Assembly (NCBI RefSeq): GCF_040882075.1
Contig: NZ_JBBEBZ010000049.1
Coordinates: 1-36,390 of the forward strand
From: Nitriliruptor sp040882075
Lineage (GTDB): Bacteria > Actinomycetota > Nitriliruptoria > Nitriliruptorales > Nitriliruptoraceae
Reading direction: 5' to 3'
DNA: 36,390 nucleotides
The number at the start of each line of letters is the position of its first letter. Position 1 is the stretch's first letter. Below, piece by piece: positions 24,802-31,629 of the stretch. A model generated the notes under the pieces. The model saw nothing but the letters and a program-made list of their open reading frames with translations. It did not search any database and was not told the origin of the DNA. Made by a program: the position numbers and the translations under genes.

Positions 24802-26822
24802 GAGGACAGCTCGGTGCGGTGCTCAACGATCTCGGTGACGACCTCGTCGACGAACGCGTCCAGCTCGGCGTCGCGGCGGTCGCCCCGGTAGGGGTTGACC
24901 GCGACGGTCCGGGCTTCGGCCTCGGACCCGCCCACCACCAGGGTGTAGGGCACCTTGCTCGTCTTGCTGGCGCGGATCTTGTTCCCGAGCGTGCCATCGC
25001 TGCGGTCGACCCCGACCCGCACGCCGTGAGCCAGCAGCGCTGCAGCGACCTCGTCGGCGTAGGCGTCGAAGTCGGTGGCGACCGGGACGACGTTGACCTG
25101 GACGGGCGCCAGCCAGGTGGGGAAGGCGCCGTTGAACGACTCGACCATCACCGAGAAGAAGCGCTCGATCGAGCCGAACAGGGCGCGGTGCACCATGTAC
25201 GGCCGGTGCTTGGCGCCGTCCTCGCCGATGTAGGACATCTCGAAGCGCTCGGGCAGGTTGAAGTCGACCTGCACGGTCGTCAGCTGCCACTCGCGTCCGA
25301 TGGCGTCGCGGGCGTGGATGTCGATCTTCGGGCCGTAGAAGGCCCCCTCGCCGGGGTCGGTCTCGTAGGCCATGCCGGTGCGCTCGACCGCCTCGATGAG
25401 CGCCTGCTCGGCCCGCTCCCAGCCCTCGTCGTTACCGGGCAGGGACTTGTCGGGCCGGGTCGAGATCGCGACCCGCGACGGTTCGCCGAGCCCGAAGGTC
25501 CGGTAGAGATCGCGAGCGAACTCCACGCACGCGTGGACCTCGTCGACGACCTGATCCTCGCGGCAGAAGATGTGGCTGTCGTCCTGGGTGAACCCACGCG
25601 CCCGGAGCATCCCGTTGACCACGCCGGAACGCTCGTAGCGGTAGACGGTGCCGAGCTCGGCGATGCGGATCGGCAGCTCACGGTACGAGCGCGTCCGCGA
25701 TCCGTACGCCAGGATGTGGAACGGGCAGTTCATGGGCTTCAAGCGGTAGGCGGCGGCCCCGTCGTCGATCTCCATGGCCGGGTACATCAGCTCGCTGTAG
25801 TTCTCGAGGTGCCCCGAGATCCGCCAGAGGTCCTCCTTGGCGATGTGCGGGGTGTAGACCGGCTGGTACCCGCGCTTCAGGGTCTCCGCGCGGATCCAGT
25901 CCTCCATCTGCTGGCGGACGATGGCACCGTTCGGCAGGAAGATCGCCAGGCCCGGGCCGAGCTCCTCGGGTTGGTAGGTCAGCTCGAGCTCGCGGCCGAG
26001 CTTGCGGTGGTCGCGCTTCCTGGCCTCCTCGAGCATCGTCAGGTGCTGCTTGAGGGCCTTGCGCGACTCCCAGGCGGTGCCGTAGATGCGCTGGAGCATC
26101 GGCTGGTCCTCGCGCCCCCGCCAGTACGCGCCCGCCGAGCGCAGCAGCGCGAACGCCGGGATGCGGTCGGTCGAGGGCACGTGGGGGCCCCGGCACAGGT
26201 CGGACCACGCCGCCTCGCCGCTCTCGCGGACGTTGCGGTAGACGGTGAAGGCCGGGTCCTCGCCGTCCTGCTCGGGCGCCGCATCGACGGTGGAGACGAT
26301 GGTGCCGTCGCCGACCAGCTCGATGATCTCGACCTTGTAGGGCTGGTCGGCGAACTCCTCGAGCGCGTCGGCGCGTGCGACCTCTTCGCGGACGAAGCGC
26401 TGCTTCTCGGCGAGCAGCTCGGTCATGCGCGCTTCGATGCGCTCCAGATCGTCGGGCGTGAACGGCCGGCCGACCTCGAAGTCGTAGTAGAAGCCGTCCT
26501 CGATCGGCGGTCCGATCGCCCACTTCGCGCCGGGGAACAGGTCGGTCACCGCCTGCGCCATGACGTGGGCGGTCGAGTGGCGCAGGATCGCGCGGCCCTC
26601 CTCGGAGGTGGCCAGGATCCCCTCGACCTCGACCTCACCCGCGTCCTGCGGGAGCGGCCGGTCGAGGTCCCACTGGTGGCGCTCACCCTCCGCCGTCACC
26701 GCCGCCGCGACGATCTGACCGCGGACAGCCTCGAGGGCCTTCAGGGCCTCGATCGCGGTGACCCCCGACGCGAGGTCGGCGGTGGCGTCGCCTGCGCGCA
26801 CGGGGATGGTGACGTCGGACAC
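24798..26822 (-). CDS. thrS: Threonyl-tRNA synthetase
   Basis: This class II synthetase with proofreading has 674 residues. Domain order: TGS (about 1-68), the editing domain with His82 and His86 in HSTAHVMAQ and Cys210 and His214 in DLCRGPHVP, the catalytic domain with zinc ligands Cys366 (MNCPFH), His417 (DDSH) and a third His in MVHRALFGSIER, and the C-terminal anticodon domain. The chosen GTG at 26822 begins MSDVTIPVRAGD, the expected TGS start. Longer frames upstream run through the intergenic region with low-complexity sequence. TACGCT at 26861-26866 could be the -10, about 40 bases upstream. I saw no T-box leader. It heads thrS-methyltransferase-HIT. Confidence 0.97.
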   Translation of the reverse strand: MSDVTIPVRAGDATADLASGVTAIEALKALEAVRGQIVAAAVTAEGERHQWDLDRPLPQDAGEVEVEGILATSEEGRAILRHSTAHVMAQAVTDLFPGAKWAIGPPIEDGFYYDFEVGRPFTPDDLERIEARMTELLAEKQRFVREEVARADALEEFADQPYKVEIIELVGDGTIVSTVDAAPEQDGEDPAFTVYRNVRESGEAAWSDLCRGPHVPSTDRIPAFALLRSAGAYWRGREDQPMLQRIYGTAWESRKALKQHLTMLEEARKRDHRKLGRELELTYQPEELGPGLAIFLPNGAIVRQQMEDWIRAETLKRGYQPVYTPHIAKEDLWRISGHLENYSELMYPAMEIDDGAAAYRLKPMNCPFHILAYGSRTRSYRELPIRIAELGTVYRYERSGVVNGMLRARGFTQDDSHIFCREDQVVDEVHACVEFARDLYRTFGLGEPSRVAISTRPDKSLPGNDEGWERAEQALIEAVERTGMAYETDPGEGAFYGPKIDIHARDAIGREWQLTTVQVDFNLPERFEMSYIGEDGAKHRPYMVHRALFGSIERFFSVMVESFNGAFPTWLAPVQVNVVPVATDFDAYADEVAAALLAHGVRVGVDRSDGTLGNKIRASKTSKVPYTLVVGGSEAEARTVAVNPYRGDRRDAELDAFVDEVVTEIVEHRTELSS

Positions 26823-26860
26823 GGGAAGCTCGTCGGATCGGCGGAAGCTGGACGCGGTCG

Positions 26861-26866
26861 AGCGTA
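26861..26866 (-). promoter_or_regulatory. Candidate -10 box for thrS
   Basis: TACGCT on the minus strand fits TAnnnT and lies about 40 bases before the thrS start, in the 150-base gap shared with a divergent plus-strand gene. Confidence 0.4.
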
Positions 26867-26972
26867 GCCACGGCGCCGCCCCCGGCCGGGGCCATCGATA
26901 GGGTGCCGACGCGTCCACGCCCGCGGTCACCCGCTGCCGGCGGCCGCGACGCCGGATCGGGAGACGAGGGAC

Positions 26973-27389
26973 GTGGCGGATCGCACCCTGCTCGGACGAC
27001 GGCGGACACCACCCCGCCCGGTGGTGTGGGCCGCCCGCGGGCTCGCCGCCTCGCGGATCGCCCTCGGTGTCGCGCTCGTGGCGGCCCCCGGCGCCGCGAC
27101 CACCCGCTGGCTCGGCACCCGGACCGAGGACGACCCGGGTCGCGAGGTCGCGGTCCGTGGGCTCGGCGCACGGGACGTGGTCCTCGGGATCGGGACGCTC
27201 GTCGCGCTCCGCAGCGGCAGCGAGGTCCGTCACGCAGCGCGGTGGGTCGAGGCGGGCATCGTCGCCGACCTCGCCGACGCGGCCGCGACCGCCGTCGCCG
27301 AGGACCTCGACGCGCCGCGGAGCTTCCCGCTGGCGCTCGCGCTCGGGGCGGCCGCGTTCGGCGCCGGCCTCCGCAGCCGGCTGCGCTGA
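26973..27389 (+). CDS. Small hydrophobic protein, unknown function
   Basis: I cannot name the family of this 138-residue protein. It starts at GTG 26973 after a GAGGG. A basic N-terminus (MADRTLLGRRRTPPRP) precedes hydrophobic segments ARGLAASRIALGVALVAAPG, AVRGLGARDVVLGIGTLVAL, a segment around VEAGIVADLADAAATAVAED, and FPLALALGAAAFGAGL. The ARGLGARDxxLGxGT pattern is seen in small actinobacterial membrane proteins of unknown role. It is divergent from thrS and followed nine bases later by another small membrane protein gene, so the two form a probable operon. Confidence 0.65.
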   Translation: MADRTLLGRRRTPPRPVVWAARGLAASRIALGVALVAAPGAATTRWLGTRTEDDPGREVAVRGLGARDVVLGIGTLVALRSGSEVRHAARWVEAGIVADLADAAATAVAEDLDAPRSFPLALALGAAAFGAGLRSRLR

Positions 27390-27398
27390 GGAGCCGAC

Positions 27399-27770
27399 GT
27401 GAGACATCTCCGACTGGTCCTCCTCGCGCTCGGTCTCGGCGTGTTCGTCGGCGCTCGGTCACGGCGCCGCTCGGTCGCGGCAGCCCCGGCCCTCCCCCCG
27501 GTGCTCGACGTGCGCGCCCAGCTCACGGCGACCGAGGCCCGCCTCGACCACACCGTCCGATCGCTCGATCGCGACCGCCGACGGACCGGAGCGATCGCGT
27601 TCGCGGTCGCGGTGCTGATCGTCGTCCCCGCAGCCCTGCTCGCGGCCCGTCCGGACGTGCCCGACGCGCTCGTAGCAGGCGTCCTCGCCGCAGACCTGTT
27701 GGCCGCGGTGGTCGCCCTGCTCATCGCGATCAAGGTCGACCGCTCCGGCCGCCGCGAACGCCGGCGCTGA
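27399..27770 (+). CDS. Small membrane protein with coiled linker, unknown function
   Basis: The 123-residue product starts at GTG. It has an N-terminal hydrophobic segment (LRLVLLALGLGVFVGA) followed by basic residues, a short charged helical stretch (VRAQLTATEARLDHTVRSLD, about 37-56), and two further hydrophobic helices (AIAFAVAVLIVVPAALLAA and VLAADLLAAVVALLIAI), ending in a basic tail. No domain is recognised. It lies nine bases after the previous gene and about 100 bases before tRNA-Val. Confidence 0.55.
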   Translation: MRHLRLVLLALGLGVFVGARSRRRSVAAAPALPPVLDVRAQLTATEARLDHTVRSLDRDRRRTGAIAFAVAVLIVVPAALLAARPDVPDALVAGVLAADLLAAVVALLIAIKVDRSGRRERRR

Positions 27771-27870
27771 CCATCCCCGAACGCGATCGGTACCGGCCGC
27801 GGGGCGCACCATCGCCGACCTCCGAGGGTTCGCGGTACGGACCGGGGGTCCGGTACCGTCCCGACCGCTC

Positions 27871-27943
27871 GGGCGCGTAGCTCAGTGGTACGAGCGCCGC
27901 CTTCACACGGCGGAAGTCGCTGGTTCGATCCCAGCCGCGCCCA
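27871..27943 (+). tRNA. tRNA-Val, anticodon CAC
   Basis: The cloverleaf folds fully: acceptor GGGCGCG/CGCGCCC, D stem GCTC/GAGC around AGTGGTAC, anticodon stem CCGCC/GGCGG with loop TTCACAC (anticodon CAC, reading GUG), variable AAGTC, and T stem GCTGG/CCAGC around TTCGATC. The discriminator is A, and CCA is not encoded in full (the next bases are CCG). A TACCGT box at 27854-27859 could be its -10. The 3' end abuts a broken endonuclease gene on the opposite strand. Confidence 0.95.
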
Positions 27944-27951
27944 CCGAACCC

Positions 27952-28536
27952 TCAGTCACACGTTCGCTCCCGGTCCGCGGCCGCCCGGACGAGGTACGCG
28001 ATGGCGGCCCGCAGGCGATCGGCGTCGTCGCCGAAGTGTCCGAGTCCGGTGTTGCAGCTGCGACAGAGCAAGCCTCGAACCTGACCGGTCCCGTGGTCGT
28101 GATCGATGGGCGGGGTGTCGTCGAAGTAACGACGACAGATGCCGCACCGCCCGTCCTGGCCGACCACCATCCGGTCGAACTCCTCACGGGTCAGGCCGTA
28201 GGTCCGGATCGTCCGTCACCGTTCGATCGGGCGACGGACGGAGGGGTCGCGGTTGCAGGCCCTACAGACCCAGTGCAGACCATCCGGGGTGCTCCGGTTC
28301 CGATGGAACTCGTCGGCGGGCTTCTCGGCACCGCAGCGACCACACCTCTTCGCACCTCCCGGCAGCGGCCGTCCGTCGTTGGCTTCGCGCAGGCGATCGC
28401 GGTAGGCGCGTACCCGTCCTCGGTGGCAGGACTTGCACGCGGATTGGAGCCCGTCACGTCCCTTCGCGTCCCGGTAGAACTCCGATGCGGCCTTGGTCGT
28501 CCCGCAGCACGTGCAGCGCCGCCTGGTCGGCCCCAC
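27952..28536 (-). pseudogene. Recombination endonuclease VII-type gene broken by an in-frame TGA
   Basis: A single minus-strand frame encodes two N-terminal zinc-ribbon repeats (CTCCGTTKAASEFYRDAKGR ending CKSC, and CGRCGAEKPADEFHRN ending CRAC). A TGA follows at 28216-28218. The same frame then continues as RTIRTYGLTREEFDRMVVGQ, CGIC, DHDHGTGQVRGLLCRSCNTG and a short helix. The second part is the endonuclease VII fold (zinc Cys pairs, catalytic DHDH). Frame and similarity are continuous across the stop, so one CGA-to-TGA or similar change splits one gene. GTG 28536, seven bases after AGGAG, is the likely start; GTG 28557 is the alternative. Both halves could be made separately from internal starts (ATG 28170), but a decaying gene is simpler. 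Confidence 0.75.
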
Positions 28537-28656
28537 GTTCGCTCTCCTCGCGCTCACCGGCGTGCGGCCTGCACGACGACCGGGACGAGGAACCTACGAC
28601 CGGGGTGTGACAACGACGGGAGGCGTGCACAGCCCGGCGGGTGTGGTTGTCTCGCG

Positions 28657-28679
28657 GGACCAGAGGAAGGAGGTGGTCC
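28657..28679 (+). promoter_or_regulatory. Extended Shine-Dalgarno displayed in a hairpin loop
   Basis: AAGGAGGTGGTCC (28667-28679) is complementary over 13 bases to the usual 3' end of 16S rRNA, with one G-U pair. GGACCA (28657-28662) can pair with TGGTCC (28674-28679), leaving the AAGGAGG core (28667-28673) in the loop. It stands seven bases before the TTG of a 15-codon frame. Confidence 0.65.
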
Positions 28680-28680
28680 G

Positions 28681-28728
28681 TTGATCGGTAGTCATCATCA
28701 CGGGACCCTGGAGGTGCCCGGCCGCTAG
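28681..28728 (+). CDS. 15-codon peptide MIGSHHHGTLEVPGR, possible leader peptide
   Basis: This short frame starts with TTG and ends with TAG. Its product, MIGSHHHGTLEVPGR (TTG read as Met), has three consecutive histidines. It follows the strongest ribosome binding site in the window. It uses codons uncommon in such GC-rich DNA (AGT, CAT, CAT) in adjacent positions. Around it are alternative pairings: GGTCC (28675-28679) can bind either GGACC upstream (28657-28661) or GGGACC inside the coding part (28702-28707), and CGGG (28701-28704) can also pair with CCCG (28717-28720). A strong hairpin lies 158 bases downstream. I do not recognise the peptide or know its function. The arrangement resembles a leader peptide or a tiny independent gene. 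The next gene is a phosphate transporter, so histidine attenuation is not an obvious explanation. Confidence 0.55.
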   Translation: MIGSHHHGTLEVPGR

Positions 28729-28741
28729 GTCGGAGTCGCTG

Positions 28742-28758
28742 GATCCCCTAGGGAATCC
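28742..28758. repeat. Near-perfect palindrome after the peptide frame
   Basis: The sequence around GATCCCCTAGGGAATC (about 28742-28757, within GGATCCCCTAGGGAATCC) is an 18-base dyad broken by one mismatched pair. It may add a hairpin to the leader RNA. Confidence 0.45.
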
Positions 28759-28885
28759 ACACCGGGTACCGCCACTCGCGCCGGTCGGGGACCCGTCCCG
28801 CCCGACGCTCCGGCAGCCGCTGAAGCGCACGCCTCGCCCGCGGCCGGGAGCGGTGCTCGAGGTCTCACCAGCGAACAGGCAGCAC

Positions 28886-28920
28886 CCGAGGGCCGCGACC
28901 GAACAGGTCGCGGCCCTCGG
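28886..28920 (+). terminator. Strong 15-bp hairpin upstream of the phosphate transporter
   Basis: CCGAGGGCCGCGACC (28886-28900) pairs perfectly with GGTCGCGGCCCTCGG (28906-28920) across the loop GAACA. No U-run follows. It would end the short transcript carrying the 15-codon peptide, or act as an attenuator for the transporter that starts at 28998. Confidence 0.7.
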
Positions 28921-28997
28921 CCCGTCCGAACGTCGCGGGCCGGACTTGCCGCGGAGGCTCGGCTCGGCTTGCCTGCCGCCACCCCCCGCTCCCGGCC

Positions 28998-30161
28998 GTG
29001 CGAGCTCGCGTGTCCTCCGCCCCGCCACCCGGTCAGTCAGCGCTCCGACGCGAGCTGCCCACGCCGCTGCGTGCAGCGCTCGTGCTCGTGCTCCTCTACC
29101 TGTTCCTCGTCGGCGTGTCCCTGCTCGAGGACGGCATCGCCGGGCTCGGGGACGGCTTCCAGAGCGGGCTGCTCGAGAACGTCGCGAACCCGCTCTCCGG
29201 GCTCTTCGCCGGCATCCTGTTCACCGTGCTCGTCCAGTCCTCGTCGGTGTCCACCGCCACGATCGTCGGCCTGGTCGGATCCGGCACGCTGAGCGTCGAG
29301 CTGGCCGTCCCGATGATCATGGGCGCCAACATCGGCACCACGATCACCAACACCCTCGCGTCGCTCGGGGCGATCCGCCGGTCGGAGGAGTTCCGCAGGG
29401 GTTTCGCGGCCGCGACCATGCACGACTTCTTCAACGTCTTCGCGGTCGCGGTCCTGCTCCCCCTCGAGCTGTTGACCGGGTTCCTGTCGGAGTCCGCGGA
29501 GTGGCTCACCGGCAAGCTGCGCGGCGGCAACGTCACCGAGCTCGGTGCCAGCCCGGTCAAGCGCGCCGTCGACGTCCCGGTGTCGGCGATCGAGTCGTTC
29601 CTCGACGTCTCGCCCGTGGGTGGCCGGTTCATCGCCCTGTCGCTGCTGATCGCCGGCCTCGGCTTCATCTTCCTGGCGCTGTCACAGATCACCAAGAACA
29701 TGCGTCAGCTGGTCGCCGGCAGCGTCGAGCGAGCCATGAACCGCATCATCGGACGCGGCGGTGGCGCCGTCGGGATCATCGTCGGGATCGCGGTCACCAT
29801 CGCGGTGCAGTCGTCGTCGATCACGACCTCGATCCTGGTCCCGCTGGTGGCCGCCGGCGTGCTCACGCTGCCGAACGCGTACCCGATCACGCTCGGCGCG
29901 AACGTCGGGACCACCGTGACCGCGCTGATCGCGTCGCTCGCCGTGCTCCGGCCGGAGGGCCTGACGATCGCCCTGGTGCACACCCTGTTCAACCTCTCCG
30001 CCCTCGCACTGGTCTACCCGATCGCGTCCGTGCGCCTGCTCCCGGTCCGCGCGGCGGAGTACCTGGCGGGCCAGGCGGTGGCGCACCGCTCCCTGGTGCT
30101 CGTCTACGTGCTCGGCCTCTTCATCGTGGTACCTCTGCTCGGTGTCTTCCTCATCCCGTAG
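28998..30161 (+). CDS. Na+/phosphate cotransporter, NptA/PhoU-associated family
   Basis: This sodium-dependent inorganic phosphate symporter of the cytoplasmic membrane has 387 residues and the two inverted Na/Pi repeats. The first is VLVQSSSVSTATIVGLVG (QSSS at 80-83) with MGANIGTTITNTL. The second is AVQSSSITTSILVPLVAAG with GANVGTTVTALIASL. About nine hydrophobic helices are visible, and the protein ends in a hydrophobic segment (LVYVLGLFIVVPLLGVFLIP). The GTG start has no clear ribosome binding site and could be slightly off. A phoU-like gene follows after an AGGAGG, so the two form an operon. This pairing replaces the PstSCAB-PhoU arrangement in some bacteria. Confidence 0.92.
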   Translation: MRARVSSAPPPGQSALRRELPTPLRAALVLVLLYLFLVGVSLLEDGIAGLGDGFQSGLLENVANPLSGLFAGILFTVLVQSSSVSTATIVGLVGSGTLSVELAVPMIMGANIGTTITNTLASLGAIRRSEEFRRGFAAATMHDFFNVFAVAVLLPLELLTGFLSESAEWLTGKLRGGNVTELGASPVKRAVDVPVSAIESFLDVSPVGGRFIALSLLIAGLGFIFLALSQITKNMRQLVAGSVERAMNRIIGRGGGAVGIIVGIAVTIAVQSSSITTSILVPLVAAGVLTLPNAYPITLGANVGTTVTALIASLAVLRPEGLTIALVHTLFNLSALALVYPIASVRLLPVRAAEYLAGQAVAHRSLVLVYVLGLFIVVPLLGVFLIP

Positions 30162-30191
30162 TGTCCCGTCGACCTCTAGGAGGTGGTGGCC

Positions 30192-30857
30192 GTGGTGTTC
30201 GGCTTCCGTAGCGATGCTGGTGAACGCCTCGAACGCATCGAGGAGGCGATCCAGCAGATGCTGCGCGACGACGCCCACTCGATCGAGCTGGCGATGTCCG
30301 CCCTCCTCGGGGGCGTCGACTCGCACTCGGTCGGCGCTGAGCTGCGCGCCACCGACCACCGGGTCAACGAGGCCGAGCGTGGGATCCGACGCGACCTCGT
30401 CGTCCACGCGTCCGTGCACGGCTCGATCGACACGCCCGCGATCCTGATCTACATGTCGATCGTCAAGGACATCGAACGGATCGGCGATTACGCCAAGAAC
30501 CTGTTCGACCTCGCGCACGACGGCACGAACCTGACCGTCACCTCACGGGGTGCCCGGCACACCGCGATGCACACCGAGATGATCCGGATGATCAACGAGG
30601 TGAGCACCGCGTTCCGCGAGCGTGACCCGGAGCTGTCCCGTGAGCTCCTCGCCCACGGGGACGAGCTGCTCGACGACTTCGACGATGCCGTGTCCTCGCT
30701 GGTCCGCAGCGACAGCGTCGGTGATCAGTCCGTAGCGCAAGCGCTCGCGTACCGGTACTACAAGCGCATCATCGCCCACCTGCTGAACGTGCTGTCGGCC
30801 GTCGTGATGCCCGTCGACCGGCTCGACTACTTCGACGAGGACCCCGAGGACCGCTGA
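30192..30857 (+). CDS. PhoU-domain protein
   Basis: The 221-residue all-helical protein contains one clear PhoU metal-cluster motif, YMSIVKDIERIGDYAKNLFD, and a degenerate or second half around LLDDFDDAVSSLVRS and AYRYYKRIIAHLLNVLSAVV. PhoU proteins restrain phosphate uptake and, in Na/Pi systems, regulate the partner transporter. The GTG at 30192 is eight bases after AGGAGG (30178-30183); the earlier GTG at 30183 overlaps that site and is unlikely. It starts 30 bases after the transporter stop. Its own stop codon lies in an 8-bp hairpin shared with the convergent anti-sigma gene. Confidence 0.88.
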   Translation: MVFGFRSDAGERLERIEEAIQQMLRDDAHSIELAMSALLGGVDSHSVGAELRATDHRVNEAERGIRRDLVVHASVHGSIDTPAILIYMSIVKDIERIGDYAKNLFDLAHDGTNLTVTSRGARHTAMHTEMIRMINEVSTAFRERDPELSRELLAHGDELLDDFDDAVSSLVRSDSVGDQSVAQALAYRYYKRIIAHLLNVLSAVVMPVDRLDYFDEDPEDR

Positions 30858-30872
30858 CGCCGCTCGTCAGCG
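30852..30872. terminator. Bidirectional terminator between phoU-like and anti-sigma genes
   Basis: CGCTGACG (30852-30859) and CGTCAGCG (30865-30872) form a perfect 8-bp stem with loop CCGCT. The stem includes the TGA of the phoU-like gene and ends four bases before the stop of the convergent anti-sigma gene. Confidence 0.65.
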
Positions 30873-30876
30873 CCGT

Positions 30877-31605
30877 TCAGCTGCCAGGAGCCTGCCCCGC
30901 GGACAGGTGGGCGGTCGCGACCTGCCGTCCCGCGGGAGCGACCGGCTGACGCGGGCCGTCCTCGACGGTGACGATCAGCTCCGCGGCACCGTCCTGCTCG
31001 ACGGCTCCCGCGACCCGTCGATCGTCGGAGCGGGCGATGAGCACCACGCTGTCGTCCTGGTCGCCACCTCCGACGAGCCACACCACGTAGCGCTCGGTGC
31101 CCACCAGCGGTGGCAGGCTGACGAAGCTGAAGGCGACCTCGTCGCCGTCCACGACCACGAGGCCGGACGCCGGCGCCACGGTGTCGACCGACACGGACAC
31201 TCCCGTCGCGAGCTCGGCCAGCGCGGTCTGCTGACGTTCGGTCAGCAGCGTGGTGGCGGCGACCTGCGTGCGCAGGTGCAGGTTCCAGAAGGACAGGGCA
31301 CCGAACAGCACGACGGCGAGCGCGATACCGAGCCCGAGCATGCGCGAGGGGACCCCGGGTCCGGCGGGTGCCGGTTGGTCCTCGAGATCGGTCCGCTGGG
31401 CGACCTCCGTGCGCACGCGCGCTTCGGCGCGTTCCTCGCGCTCCGCGGCGGCCAGGTCGGCGGCGATGCCACGCAGCTCGGCGACCCGGAGGCGGCAGTC
31501 ACGACACCCGAGGAGGTGCGAGCGGAACGCGGCCGCGTCGGACGCGGTGAGGCCGCCGAGCACGTGCCCGACCGCCAGCTCCTCGTACCGCTCGTGCGCG
31601 TCCAC
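30877..31605 (-). CDS. RskA-type zinc-binding anti-sigma factor
   Basis: The 242-residue membrane anti-sigma factor has an N-terminal zinc anti-sigma domain with HxxxCxxC (His30, Cys34, Cys37 in SHLLGCRDCRLRVAEL). A cytoplasmic helical segment and one membrane helix (MLGLGIALAVVLFGALSFWN, about 89-108) follow. The extracytoplasmic domain has the RskA-type region GLVVVDGDEVAFSFVSLPPL and ERYVVWLV. Such proteins hold an ECF sigma factor inactive until cleaved. No sigma gene is adjacent, which is unusual. TACGCT (31612-31617) lies six bases before the GTG start, so transcription could begin at the GTG itself, giving a leaderless mRNA. Confidence 0.85.
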   Translation of the reverse strand: MDAHERYEELAVGHVLGGLTASDAAAFRSHLLGCRDCRLRVAELRGIAADLAAAEREERAEARVRTEVAQRTDLEDQPAPAGPGVPSRMLGLGIALAVVLFGALSFWNLHLRTQVAATTLLTERQQTALAELATGVSVSVDTVAPASGLVVVDGDEVAFSFVSLPPLVGTERYVVWLVGGGDQDDSVVLIARSDDRRVAGAVEQDGAAELIVTVEDGPRQPVAPAGRQVATAHLSAGQAPGS

Positions 31606-31611
31606 CTCGTC

Positions 31612-31617
31612 AGCGTA
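31612..31617 (-). promoter_or_regulatory. Candidate -10 box giving a leaderless anti-sigma mRNA
   Basis: TACGCT on the minus strand is followed by six bases (GACGAG) and then the GTG start at 31605. This is the spacing seen in leaderless actinobacterial genes. Confidence 0.45.
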
Positions 31618-31629
31618 CGCGCCGTCCGG

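Noticed and set aside
26823..26972. T-box riboswitch upstream of thrS
   Set aside because: The gap is only 150 bases, shared with a divergent promoter, and no T-box core sequence is recognisable.
28216..28218. Selenocysteine or programmed read-through at the TGA in the endonuclease VII-type gene
   Set aside because: The position is a linker between domains, not a Cys site, and I see no obvious selenocysteine insertion hairpin directly after it. A nonsense mutation is simpler, although read-through cannot be excluded.
28681..28728. Histidine-biosynthesis attenuator
   Set aside because: Three His codons would fit, but the downstream genes are phosphate transport genes and no his gene is in the window.
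28560..28920. tmRNA or another known structured RNA around the 15-codon frame
   Set aside because: The peptide does not end in an AANxALAA-like tag, and no tRNA-like acceptor and T arm flank it.
27900..29000. Attachment-site duplication of the tRNA-Val 3' end marking an integrated island
   Set aside because: I searched by eye for a second copy of the T arm and acceptor sequence downstream and found none in the window.
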